Positions 5,514 to 12,963 of a DNA stretch of 15,221 nucleotides are shown here, piece after piece. The stretch is taken from assembly GCA_003229735.1 (NCBI GenBank), contig QIFI01000103.1, forward strand, positions 1 through 15,221, in the 5' to 3' direction. The stretch's first letter is position 1; each line of letters begins with the position of its first letter. The position numbers and the translations under genes were made by a program. The DNA is from Candidatus Anderseniibacteriota bacterium (GTDB lineage Bacteria; Patescibacteriota; Andersenbacteria; UBA10190). Under the pieces are notes generated by a model. It was not told where the DNA came from, searched no databases, and saw only the letters and a program-made list of their open reading frames with translations.

Positions 5514-7763
5514 CTATTCCCCCAAACTCACCATCATAACCCGAGTCCCGTCCAGCACATACATCTTATCTTCATCCGGTGATACCGCGATATCAGTGAC
5601 CTCCACTTCATCTCCCAGGAACATCTGCCTCATCAAATTTCCTTTGTTATCATAAATCACCACCCGCTTGTTTTGTAAATCAAGCACATACAAATATAGA
5701 TGCTCGTCCGTATGCTCCAATTTCAAATTATCACCCAGCGGCGGATCTATCTCCTCCAGGGCAAAATCTTCCACCGCGTTTCCCTTATACATCTTCGTCA
5801 TCGTCCCATCCTGGTATAATATGTAGATAAAACCATCCACGCTAATATCAGCTACATTCTCCCTCTTCACTTTGTCATCCACTATCCATGGCGTCCGGTT
5901 GCTGTATCCACGCAGGGTCTTGCTGTACCCGTAGATATTTTTTGCTTCCTGATCATATACATATAGACGATTGCCGAACACCGCCACAGCTAAATTCTTC
6001 GCCTCATTCGACGGCCATTCAATTTCCTGTTTTTGCACTAGCTCTGTCTTGGTATCATACAGCGCCACTCCCGGATCATCTGTTACCAGCACCAGTGTCT
6101 TATCCGCTTGATGAGCTACCCCCCCGGTAAAGAACCCTATCCCTTTAGTTGAAGCACTAACTATCTTGGCTTCTTCGCCTTCATTTAAAGATACAATCGC
6201 GTTAGTTGCTGGATTAAATGTATACCAGGTATTCTGCAGATAGAATAATTTGGTTGGCGTTGTCTGGTTTACCGCGGTCCCGAAATCACCCACCATGGCC
6301 ATGGCCTCACCGGATACTCTAACAATTCTCGATAATCTGTCCTCAATTTCAACGATCTTGTCATTTAATTCAGCCACCTGTTCATCATAAAGTTCGGTAG
6401 TTGAAATCATTTCCGCCAGTTCCTTGGCATCCTTAATCAAATTCCTGGTCTGATCACGGTTATCATAAATCAAGGCTGTTTCGGCCGCCTCTTGCTTGGT
6501 TCGAGCTTCATATAACAGCTCGCTGGCATATTGAAACTCCTGATCTGCCGCCCGCTTATTCTTTAGAAATAACAAACTAACCGCCAGGGCTACCAACAGC
6601 ACCACCGCCACTATCGCGAAAACCTTACTGCTCACCGGCAATCTCTTAAGACCATTTTTAAATCCTTGCCATAGCCTGGCCGGACCGGTTTGTATCACCG
6701 CCAAAGAGGGCGCTCTTAATCTGGGCCGGGTTAATCCTCCCACTTCTTCAATCACTCCACTGCCGCTCCCGCCATCTTTGCCTATTCTCCGCCTGGTCAT
6801 GTCCTGCATCCCTTTACCTGCCTGTTTGGAAGCCTGAAAAACTATTCTGCCGCTTTTGCGGGATCCCTCCTTTAACACCGGCCACACCACCTTCCGCAAC
6901 TTTAACCACACGTACTTTATTAATCTGCCGGCTAACGCCCACCATCGCTTCTTCATTGACCGATGTATATCCAATGGCTGGCGCGGCTTAAGATTAGTCG
7001 ATAGGGATAAGGGGGATCGCCGGCTTTCTTCATATTCGATCCTTTTCTTATCCGCCTTCATATCTTCCGGCACCATTGATATCACCAGCGCGGATAATGG
7101 ATAATTTTGTTTCTTGTCCTCATAAAGTTGTCTCATCCTTAAGCTAATGTCGCTCGCCGCCTGATCAATCACGTATCTGGACAGTTCATTCTTTCTGAAT
7201 ACATCGCAAAAATGCGAAGATCCAAAGAATAATACATCATGACTGGCCACCACCCCGCTAGCCACCTGCGCGAAAGTACGCAGTGGGTCAGTAATAGGCG
7301 AGTGCGACAATCCGGTCGTAATAGTCGTGACTTTGCCTAATCGGGATAACATAATTACCGCCTCACCGGCCGTACTCACGTGCAATTCATGTCCCGCCAG
7401 CACTGCTACTGCTACATGCCAGGATCCCATCCAATCCCTGACTCCCTGCTCCACCAAATCATGCATCACCAGGTTTCCCTGATGCAAAGCTGACTCAAAA
7501 CTAGCCAGCACCCCGCGCCTGGGATCCCGATAATATTCCCGTTGTAAAGTCTGAATAGCCGTATCAATTAACTCTTTACCCACTCCTTCCAAATCTTCGG
7601 TTTCCGCCACTGCGAATAAATATCCCAACCGCCGCTCCTCATCATCCGTCGGTTCAAAAATGAACGTATCGCCCACCAGCGTTGTTTCCTCGTAAACCAA
7701 CAACTCATCCGCATCCGGGCGAATTATTTCATTCTCGTCAAGTCTTCTCATAGGCGGCTCCAT
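5514..7763 (-). CDS. Transmembrane PP2C-like pseudophosphatase with external beta-propeller
   Basis: A 749-residue protein (from the ATG) with no named family that I recognise. The N-terminal about 240 residues resemble a PPM/PP2C fold: GYLFAVAETEDLEGVG in the place of the first metal motif, then AVLAGHELHVSTAGEAVIM where phosphatases have GDS, DVLFFGSSHFCDV where they have SDG, and a final PLSALVISM strand where they have DN. The metal-binding Asp residues are gone, so catalysis is unlikely. A basic linker precedes a transmembrane helix (about 380-400, FAIVAVVLLVALAVSLLFL), a coiled coil (about 404-485) and a C-terminal repeat region (about 495-749) with propeller-like blades such as DIAVSPDEDKMYVLDGTRV. 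Inferred topology: pseudophosphatase in the cytoplasm, propeller outside. A TTG 21 bases upstream is possible, but ATG at 7763 sits 7 nt after TATACT. It is convergent with the Clp-like gene. Confidence 0.8.
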   Translation of the reverse strand: MEPPMRRLDENEIIRPDADELLVYEETTLVGDTFIFEPTDDEERRLGYLFAVAETEDLEGVGKELIDTAIQTLQREYYRDPRRGVLASFESALHQGNLVMHDLVEQGVRDWMGSWHVAVAVLAGHELHVSTAGEAVIMLSRLGKVTTITTGLSHSPITDPLRTFAQVASGVVASHDVLFFGSSHFCDVFRKNELSRYVIDQAASDISLRMRQLYEDKKQNYPLSALVISMVPEDMKADKKRIEYEESRRSPLSLSTNLKPRQPLDIHRSMKKRWWALAGRLIKYVWLKLRKVVWPVLKEGSRKSGRIVFQASKQAGKGMQDMTRRRIGKDGGSGSGVIEEVGGLTRPRLRAPSLAVIQTGPARLWQGFKNGLKRLPVSSKVFAIVAVVLLVALAVSLLFLKNKRAADQEFQYASELLYEARTKQEAAETALIYDNRDQTRNLIKDAKELAEMISTTELYDEQVAELNDKIVEIEDRLSRIVRVSGEAMAMVGDFGTAVNQTTPTKLFYLQNTWYTFNPATNAIVSLNEGEEAKIVSASTKGIGFFTGGVAHQADKTLVLVTDDPGVALYDTKTELVQKQEIEWPSNEAKNLAVAVFGNRLYVYDQEAKNIYGYSKTLRGYSNRTPWIVDDKVKRENVADISVDGFIYILYQDGTMTKMYKGNAVEDFALEEIDPPLGDNLKLEHTDEHLYLYVLDLQNKRVVIYDNKGNLMRQMFLGDEVEVTDIAVSPDEDKMYVLDGTRVMMVSLGE

Positions 7764-7770
7764 GGCTATT

Positions 7771-7798
7771 AGTATAGTAAACAAATTCCTATGCCCAA
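7771..7798 (-). promoter_or_regulatory. Promoter of the pseudophosphatase gene, probably leaderless
   Basis: On the minus strand: TTGGGC (7798-7793), 16 bp, TATACT (7776-7771), then seven bases to the ATG. A start at the usual distance from the -10 would fall on or beside the A of ATG. The -35 is weak and the -10 good. Confidence 0.55.
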
Positions 7799-7874
7799 AT
7801 ACCTATCTCCATCCGGCATTGCTTTTTCAAACTCGATTTGTCATAACTATACCACCCCCTATATATTTACATAG

Positions 7875-7905
7875 TTGAACCCAAAAACTAATCAGTTCAT
7901 ATTAT
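7875..7905 (+). promoter_or_regulatory. Promoter of the regulator gene, probably leaderless
   Basis: TTGAAC (7875-7880), 19 bp, TATTAT (7900-7905), then six bases to ATG 7912. The -35 spacing is long, so the -10 is the stronger element. It is divergent from the pseudophosphatase promoter within a 148-bp shared region, so the regulator could control both. Confidence 0.5.
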
Positions 7906-7911
7906 TGTCAC

Positions 7912-8544
7912 ATGACCACTAAACCCTTTCCCATTGAAAAAATATTTGGCTCTCGCACTCGAGTCAAAATCATCACTCTTTTTACTACCGGCATCAGTCG
8001 TCCGTATTTCGTCAGAGAAATATCCCGAGCCATTGATGAACGCCTCAATGCAGTTAGGCGCGAGCTGGCCATTTTGCAAAATATCGGCATGCTGACTTCC
8101 TATGAGCACAAGCGCCGTAAGTTTTATGAAGTGAATTATAATTTTGTCCTGCTCGAGGAATTATCCTCGATCATGCGCAAAGCCGGTCCCCCCATTGAAG
8201 ATCAACTATTTAAGAACTTAAATCACATTGGCGATGTATCTTATGCCTGCGCGTCCGGAATCTTCACCGGCGCCGACCACAGCCCCACTGATTTATTGGT
8301 CATCGGCCGTATCGAAGAGCAAAGCCTCAAAAACTTTGCCCAGCGCATTGAGCGGCAGCTGGATCAGGAAATCACCTACACCCCGCTAACTCTGGATGAA
8401 TATAAGTATCGTAAAAACTTCAGTGATTTATTCCTGCGCCAGATATTTGATGGCCCCTATAAAGTTCTTATCAATAAGCTGGGCCCATCGCTTCAGCCCG
8501 AGTCCATCTCTGAAAAATCCAGTGCCTCCATGATCCAACCCTAG
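7912..8544 (+). CDS. Winged-helix regulator fused to a degenerate nucleotidyltransferase-like domain
   Basis: The 210-residue protein starts with a winged helix (about 5-75): KIFGSRTRVKIITLFTT, the recognition region FVREISRAIDERLNAVRREL, then LQNIGMLTSYEHKRRKFYEVN as the wing. The rest resembles the MNT-type nucleotidyltransferase fold: VSYACASGIFTG (109-120) and PTDLLVIG (125-132). Active members have a Gly-Ser followed by Asp-x-Asp. Here Gly-Ile (116-117) replaces Gly-Ser and only one Asp (127) remains, so transfer activity is doubtful. Such fusions are common in archaea and Patescibacteria and are usually annotated as transcriptional regulators. The target is unknown; the shared divergent promoter makes the pseudophosphatase gene a candidate. 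The TAG stop (8542-8544) is part of the CTAG at the edge of the MITE-like element, so the insertion lies exactly at the gene end. Confidence 0.85.
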   Translation: MTTKPFPIEKIFGSRTRVKIITLFTTGISRPYFVREISRAIDERLNAVRRELAILQNIGMLTSYEHKRRKFYEVNYNFVLLEELSSIMRKAGPPIEDQLFKNLNHIGDVSYACASGIFTGADHSPTDLLVIGRIEEQSLKNFAQRIERQLDQEITYTPLTLDEYKYRKNFSDLFLRQIFDGPYKVLINKLGPSLQPESISEKSSASMIQP

Positions 8545-8648
8545 CACCCCTTTACATTAATTCTGTCGGGTAACCAAAAGGCTGATTGACTCAACATAGC
8601 TATCAGATTCACAGACGACCCGTCAAAACTAATGTAAAGGGGTACTAG
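8541..8648. mobile_element. MITE-like element with 26-bp terminal inverted repeats flanked by CTAG
   Basis: The outer 14 bases are perfectly inverted: ACCCCTTTACATTA (8546-8559) and TAATGTAAAGGGGT (8630-8643). The match continues inward to a shared CGGGT, giving 26-bp imperfect inverted repeats (8546-8571 and 8618-8643) with three mismatches. CTAG flanks both ends (8541-8544 and 8645-8648), each separated from the repeat by one base, which looks like a target-site duplication. The inside (about 46 bp) codes for nothing and has a CTGAT/ATCAG inner stem. No transposase is present, so movement would need one in trans. Family assignment is open; CTAG targets are known for some IS481 and IS5 members. 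Confidence 0.75.
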
Positions 8649-8719
8649 GGCACATAGCTCAGTGGTAGAGCGCTACGTTCACATCGTAGAAGTCGAAAGT
8701 TCGATCCTTTCTGTGCCCA
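8648..8719 (+). tRNA. tRNA-Val(CAC)
   Basis: Full cloverleaf by eye. Acceptor GGGCACA (8648-8654) pairs with TGTGCCC (8712-8718). D stem GCTC/GAGC (8657-8660, 8668-8671). Anticodon stem CTACG/CGTAG (8673-8677, 8685-8689) holds the loop TTCACAT, anticodon CAC at 8680-8682, reading GUG valine. T stem GAAAG/CTTTC around TTCGATC (8700-8706). The discriminator is A (8719) and CCA is not encoded. Its first base is the last G of the CTAG that borders the MITE-like element. Confidence 0.95.
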
Positions 8720-8726
8720 CTACACG

Positions 8727-8768
8727 TTTGCCCGCCTTTGGTGGGCATCCGCCCTACTGGCGGGCAAA
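8727..8768. repeat. GC-rich inverted repeat behind the tRNA
   Basis: TTTGCCCGCC (8727-8736) and GGCGGGCAAA (8759-8768) are perfectly inverted. The inner GGTGGGCA (8740-8747) can instead pair with TGCCCGCC (8729-8736), so two alternative folds exist. No T-run follows, but it may serve as a processing or termination structure for the tRNA transcript. The next 178 bases to the following gene show no gene or clear motif besides TAATAT (8929-8934), a possible -10. Confidence 0.6.
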
Positions 8769-8946
8769 TCCAATACCGCCCACTTATTAATTTAAGTTTT
8801 CGGACGTGGTAAAAATCTACGCTTAATCTTAATTTGGCGAAGTTGCTTACTCAAGTGTCCGGGGTTCAGCTGGAAAACCATTCACAATTTCAGCAAAATT
8901 ATTATTCGTCAAAAAAAACATTCTACGCTAATATTTAGTTATTAAT

Positions 8947-10503
8947 ATGAATCATAAGATATTAGGAATTGGCTCAGTCATTCTTGGCTTACTGCTTTTT
9001 CTGCTCCTGGCTATATTCTTTAGTAATTTTTTGGGTGCTCGATTAATTTATAAAATAAGTCCTAGATTAACAGTGTATCAGGGCGAACAAGTGACCCTAG
9101 AGCTATTAAACTCCCCCTACACCAAAAAGCTGGAAATCTGTATCGATCGGAAAAATACCCTGCTTGGCTATTCTGATTATTCTAACTGCCGCCCGCTAAA
9201 ATATAAAGTGAGTCCGCGTGTAACTCTGGTTGATGTCGTTATCCCCTTCAACTTTCCCCTGGGTCGGGCTATCGTGATCACCCGCGCCAGAGAAACCAAT
9301 GACAAATTAGTGCCGGCTTCGCCAACTAATGAAAAAATAGCCTTGTTGGTAGTAAAACCGCCTATTCAACCTCAAATTAATATTGAGCCGCCGCCAGATA
9401 ACAATAATTCAAGCGAATCGACAGAGAACAATGATAGTAATAACAGCAATTCTAGCTCCAGCAGTAACCAGTCAGCGCCAGCCGCCGCCAGTCTAGATAC
9501 TGGAGAGCCTATCGATTCAGCTCCACCGCCGGCAGTAAGTTTTAAAGGTACTTGGGTAAAATATTCAGCCAATCCTGTTATTTCTGAACAGTCTAAAAGT
9601 AACTGGTTTCAATGGCCAGGAGATCCTTTTGTCATGAAGGATGGTCCCATATATAAAATGTGGTTCGGCGCCAACATCATAGATGATATAACACAAATTG
9701 GATACGCTACTTCTCCTGATGGTATTAAATGGTCCATACACCCTGCTCCAGTTCTACTCGTAGGATCAAGTGGCCAATGGGATGATTACTCTGTTGAGAC
9801 ACCAACAGTTATTAAAAACTCTAACGGTACGTATGAAATGTGGTACACCGGAGCTGGGGGCGCGGCCGATGACGAAAGCGCGGGATTTGATCGATTACAT
9901 AAAATAGGATATGCAACTTCTCCAAATGGCATCAATTGGACCAAGCATCCCAAACAAGTACTGGATGTAAATATTGTTAATCCCAAAGACTGGGACAACT
10001 TTGATTTTTCCGGGAAAGCAGACCCAACAGTCATTAAAGAAAACGGCATCTATAAAATGTGGTACACCGGAGCGGGAAGCGACAGTAAAGACAGAATGGT
10101 TCTAAATGTAGGGTACGCGACCTCAAATAATGGCATCAACTGGACCAGACGTAGTAACCCCGTTCTTACCCGGGGCGGTAACGGACAATGGGACGACGGC
10201 TCCGTTTCCGCACCATCTGTTTTCTATGATGGGAGCCAGTATATTATGCTATACAGCGGCATAAACGAGCCGGAAGCTGGAGTAGAAACAGGATCAATTG
10301 GATGTGCCGTCTCAGCAGATGGTATTAAATGGGCTAAGCAAGGGCAATGCATCAATAAAAGCACAAACGGCTTTGATAAATCCGGACTCTGGGGAATAAC
10401 CGGGATGTATAATACACAGACAGGAAAATTCCAAGCTTGGTACTCCGGTCTCAAAATTGACACCGGCCTTCATGTATCAGTTGGATATACTATTTCAAAA
10501 TAA
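8947..10503 (+). CDS. Secreted or membrane-anchored beta-propeller protein (GH32/43-like repeats)
   Basis: The 518-residue protein has an N-terminal transmembrane anchor or signal segment (about 5-30), a small beta-rich domain (about 40-137), a Pro/Asn/Ser-rich linker (about 138-185) and a C-terminal repeat domain (about 200-518). The repeats combine a strand such as YKMWYTGAG with GYATSPDGIKW, seen at about residues 253, 321, 389 and 451, each preceded by a D- or S-x-PTV/SV segment (GDPFVM at 225, PTVIK, PTVIK, PSVFYD). This is the pattern of five-bladed propellers of the GH32/GH43/GH130 type that act on or bind glycans outside the cell. I cannot assign catalytic acids with confidence, so enzyme activity is open. 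There is no LPxTG sorting signal. Codons and strand bias differ from the neighbours (more G and A), suggesting later acquisition. The next gene starts one base after its stop. Confidence 0.85.
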   Translation: MNHKILGIGSVILGLLLFLLLAIFFSNFLGARLIYKISPRLTVYQGEQVTLELLNSPYTKKLEICIDRKNTLLGYSDYSNCRPLKYKVSPRVTLVDVVIPFNFPLGRAIVITRARETNDKLVPASPTNEKIALLVVKPPIQPQINIEPPPDNNNSSESTENNDSNNSNSSSSSNQSAPAAASLDTGEPIDSAPPPAVSFKGTWVKYSANPVISEQSKSNWFQWPGDPFVMKDGPIYKMWFGANIIDDITQIGYATSPDGIKWSIHPAPVLLVGSSGQWDDYSVETPTVIKNSNGTYEMWYTGAGGAADDESAGFDRLHKIGYATSPNGINWTKHPKQVLDVNIVNPKDWDNFDFSGKADPTVIKENGIYKMWYTGAGSDSKDRMVLNVGYATSNNGINWTRRSNPVLTRGGNGQWDDGSVSAPSVFYDGSQYIMLYSGINEPEAGVETGSIGCAVSADGIKWAKQGQCINKSTNGFDKSGLWGITGMYNTQTGKFQAWYSGLKIDTGLHVSVGYTISK

Positions 10504-10504
10504 A

Positions 10505-11203
10505 ATGCCAAACACATTGTTTTCAAAAAAAATAATAATTTGGTTTATTGCTTCAGTTGCCGTGCTAATCGGGGGAGGCATTGCCGACAAAGTTTCCGGC
10601 ACCGGCGGTAGCGGAGGGGTTGATGCTTTGGGCATGGGGACTACTATTTTGATTGAAGGGATACTATTTTATTTCCTTTTTAGAAAAACAGATTTTTTGG
10701 GAAAATTAGTATCACGACTCTCAAAAAAATTATGGATTAAATCCGTTTTTATTGGCTGGTTTTCAGCTATGATCGTAGAAGCCATATCTTATCCTACTAA
10801 TCCATTGTTTCCGGGTATATCTTTTTGGGGTGACTTAATTCTTACCTCGCCACCATATATTTTTGCTCATTATTTTTGGTTTCTGATCCTCCGAAAGTAT
10901 AAAATTTCAATCAGGAAAAGTTTAGCTATTGGCGGTACTTCCTTATTAATCGCTGAATATATTTCAGGGGGGATGATAAATCCCATAATTATTCCCATTA
11001 CGGCCGCATTATTCCCCGCCTTGGCCCTTATGCACGGTTTTCATATGGTTATGCCTCGGCTGATACTAAACCAAGAATTCTCTGCTATTGAACGAAAGGA
11101 ATCTAGGAAAGTATATTTATGGGGATTAGTTTATCCACTTATTGGCCTAGGCATTGGAATAATAATCATGTTTGGATTGGCTCCGCTTTTTAATATATCT
11201 TAA
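10505..11203 (+). CDS. Polytopic membrane protein of unknown family
   Basis: I do not recognise this 232-residue protein. Hydrophobic segments suggest about six or seven transmembrane helices, for example IIIWFIASVAVLIGGGIA near the start, TTILIEGILFYFLF, SVFIGWFSAMIVEAIS, a GISFWGDLILTSPPYIFAHY stretch, and LWGLVYPLIGLGIGIIIMFG at the end. A short Gly-rich loop (KVSGTGGSGGVDALG) follows the first helix. A TTG at 10457 would start inside the preceding gene; ATG at 10505, one base after that gene's stop, is the better choice and implies translational coupling. Its composition matches the preceding gene, not the rest of the window. Being paired with a surface propeller protein suggests a shared envelope role, but nothing in the sequence gives a function. 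Confidence 0.8.
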   Translation: MPNTLFSKKIIIWFIASVAVLIGGGIADKVSGTGGSGGVDALGMGTTILIEGILFYFLFRKTDFLGKLVSRLSKKLWIKSVFIGWFSAMIVEAISYPTNPLFPGISFWGDLILTSPPYIFAHYFWFLILRKYKISIRKSLAIGGTSLLIAEYISGGMINPIIIPITAALFPALALMHGFHMVMPRLILNQEFSAIERKESRKVYLWGLVYPLIGLGIGIIIMFGLAPLFNIS

Positions 11204-11343
11204 TCCTTGTTTTATCCATCCGCTATAAAATTAAGCGAATTTGATGCCGCCCCATATTTCTAAAAAAGAAAATTAAATTGAATATTTACTCACATATTTA
11301 CCCTCACCTTTGGCAGAAGATGAACTTCTAAAATACGGGTTCC

Positions 11344-11373
11344 TTGCATTCCTAACCCCATACCCCACATATT
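11344..11373 (+). promoter_or_regulatory. Candidate promoter of the membrane protein-sortase pair
   Basis: TTGCAT (11344-11349), 18 bp, CATATT (11368-11373), then six bases (TAATCT) to ATG 11380. Moderate match; the spacing to ATG again implies a leaderless transcript. The rest of the 176-base gap holds only an AGAAG/CTTCT hairpin (11315-11329). Confidence 0.4.
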
Positions 11374-11379
11374 TAATCT

Positions 11380-12012
11380 ATGGCTCGTCTAAAAGATCCG
11401 TCAGAAATCTATACTAAACAAGGCACGCCCATCATCGTCCTGGGCAGTCGTATCTTGTTCGCCATATATTTCATCTTCGTCATCATTACTCTCGAGCAGC
11501 CCATCTTCTCGGAATCCACGGTTAACTACCCCTGGCTGTTATACCTGCTGGCTATCTACTATGGACTGGAACGCTGTTATATCTTCTTCCATCATAAAAA
11601 AATCGATATTTCTTATGCCTACCCGCTGGTCCTGGCCGTCTACATTTTTAGTATCATCTCCATGCTCCTAAATGCCCAGGACCAATATCCGATTATTAAC
11701 CGGGCCGAACATCTTCTCGCTTTCGTTTTGCTCACATATGTCATCTGGACTTTTTTCCTGAAATACTTGCCCCAGAAAGTCTGGCGCGAACATCCCTATT
11801 ACACCGCCCTGCTGGTATTTTCCGTTACCTCAACCCTCGGCGTATTTAATGAACTAATTGAACTTATTCTCGACGCTCTGTTTAACACCAGGTTCATCGG
11901 CCCTTATCTGGATACCCCTCTCGACCTGCTCATGAACTCTTTAGGTATCACGCTTTTTCTGGCTGTCCGCCTTATCCTGGGTCCTGATCCATCCGCCTCT
12001 TTCAACAAATAA
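11380..12012 (+). CDS. Polytopic membrane protein, DUF2238/VanZ-like
   Basis: The 210-residue product has about six transmembrane helices. The conserved polar pattern is NRAEHLLAFVLLTYVIW (about 107-123), then NELIELIL (about 160-167) and LDTPLDLLMNSLGITLFLA (about 180-198). This matches the layout of DUF2238 (YjdF) and VanZ-like proteins: a helix with a His, a later helix with E-x2-E, and a D-x4-D-x3-N helix end. The biochemical role of that superfamily is poorly known. The start at 11380 gives a short cytoplasmic tail (MARLKDPSE) before the first helix. The sortase gene begins eight bases after its stop on the same strand, so the two are probably one operon and may both serve the cell surface. 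The link to DUF2238 is by motif memory only. Confidence 0.75.
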   Translation: MARLKDPSEIYTKQGTPIIVLGSRILFAIYFIFVIITLEQPIFSESTVNYPWLLYLLAIYYGLERCYIFFHHKKIDISYAYPLVLAVYIFSIISMLLNAQDQYPIINRAEHLLAFVLLTYVIWTFFLKYLPQKVWREHPYYTALLVFSVTSTLGVFNELIELILDALFNTRFIGPYLDTPLDLLMNSLGITLFLAVRLILGPDPSASFNK

Positions 12013-12020
12013 AAAATCAT

Positions 12021-12662
12021 ATGAATAGGGCGCCCTTGGCCGATTATATCATCGGTAATTTGCTTATCTTTAGCTTGGGTATATTCCTGGGCGCTTACTT
12101 TCAAGCTGATCTTCTTTTTCTCTGGCCCGGCATCGATCGCGACCAGCCTTCAACAGCTATTTCAAATCCTTCCTCTGATACTTCTCCCGATATTTCTCCC
12201 GTCCCGAATCATTCCCGGTCCGCCTCCAATAATTCCATTAACTTGCCCTTTCTGGATCAACCCCTTTCACTTGTCTACAGCGAAACTCTGGAAGAAGCCG
12301 TCATTCAGCAGTATCTACATCAGGGAGCTGTCATCCTGCCGCTTGGCATCAGCTTCGGAGAACCGGGCAATGTAGTTATCACTGCCCACAGCAGCGGTCC
12401 CGAAGATTACGGGCCGTACCGTGATATTTTCGCCAAATTATCCGAGTTAGACCCAGGGGATGAATATACTATCACTACCCCCACCGCCGTCTACATCTAT
12501 AAAATATATGATTCTACCATCGTCGAGCCTGATGAAGTAAATAAACTACCTTCATACGATGAGCGCTCTACTGTCACCCTGGTTACCTGCTGGCCGGTCG
12601 GATCAAACAGCCGGCGCCTCCTTGTTAATTCCGAACTAGTAAACATCGATTTCAAAATTTAA
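12021..12662 (+). CDS. Sortase family cysteine transpeptidase
   Basis: Sortases join surface proteins to the envelope by cutting at a sorting signal through a Cys thioester. This 213-residue protein has an N-terminal transmembrane anchor (about 9-37), a Ser/Pro/Asn-rich linker (about 40-73) and a catalytic beta-barrel. The His lies in VVITAHSSG (H123), the Cys in TLVTCWPVG (C190) and the Arg in SNSRRLLV (198-199): the full His-Cys-Arg triad. The usual pattern around the His is GH; here it is AH. An N-terminal anchor with the catalytic part outside fits the family. It follows the DUF2238-like gene by eight bases. No protein in the window shows a clear LPxTG-type signal, so its substrates lie elsewhere or use a different motif. 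The class is not assigned. Confidence 0.9.
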   Translation: MNRAPLADYIIGNLLIFSLGIFLGAYFQADLLFLWPGIDRDQPSTAISNPSSDTSPDISPVPNHSRSASNNSINLPFLDQPLSLVYSETLEEAVIQQYLHQGAVILPLGISFGEPGNVVITAHSSGPEDYGPYRDIFAKLSELDPGDEYTITTPTAVYIYKIYDSTIVEPDEVNKLPSYDERSTVTLVTCWPVGSNSRRLLVNSELVNIDFKI

Positions 12663-12963
12663 CGACGTAGAAACAAATAGAGCGGATAGAGTAAAGCAGG
12701 TTTCCAGCCCGCCTCATCAAAAACCACTAACCAAGGCGCCATCCCAAAATAACTTAGGTCTCTCATCTCGTTCAATATGTGCCAAGATACAGCTTTTCTG
12801 ATGCGACGCGCCTCAGCGCTAGTACTGCGCACAGTGAGAGAAATATGAGCTGTAGTATAACTACAGTGAGTGTTTCTTAATTGATGAAAAGTTGTAGATT
12901 GGCGCATAGGGGGCGAGAGATGATTAAGTTATTTTGCGGTGGTGACTAACTTCGTGGAGTGGT

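Noticed and set aside
7764..7784. TTG start of the pseudophosphatase gene
   Set aside because: It would place the start upstream of or over the -10 hexamer TATACT; the ATG at 7763 fits the promoter.
9372..10463. Minus-strand frames inside the propeller gene
   Set aside because: They are antisense shadows of the repeat codons; no start signals or family features.
10457..10504. TTG start for the polytopic membrane protein
   Set aside because: It would overlap the preceding gene by 47 bases and add a non-hydrophobic, unlikely leader; the ATG one base after the stop fits better.
12659..12907. 82-residue minus-strand frame overlapping the sortase 3' end
   Set aside because: No family recognised, no start signal, overlap with a solid gene, and low-complexity surroundings. 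Kept only as a possible remnant in the non-coding region entry.
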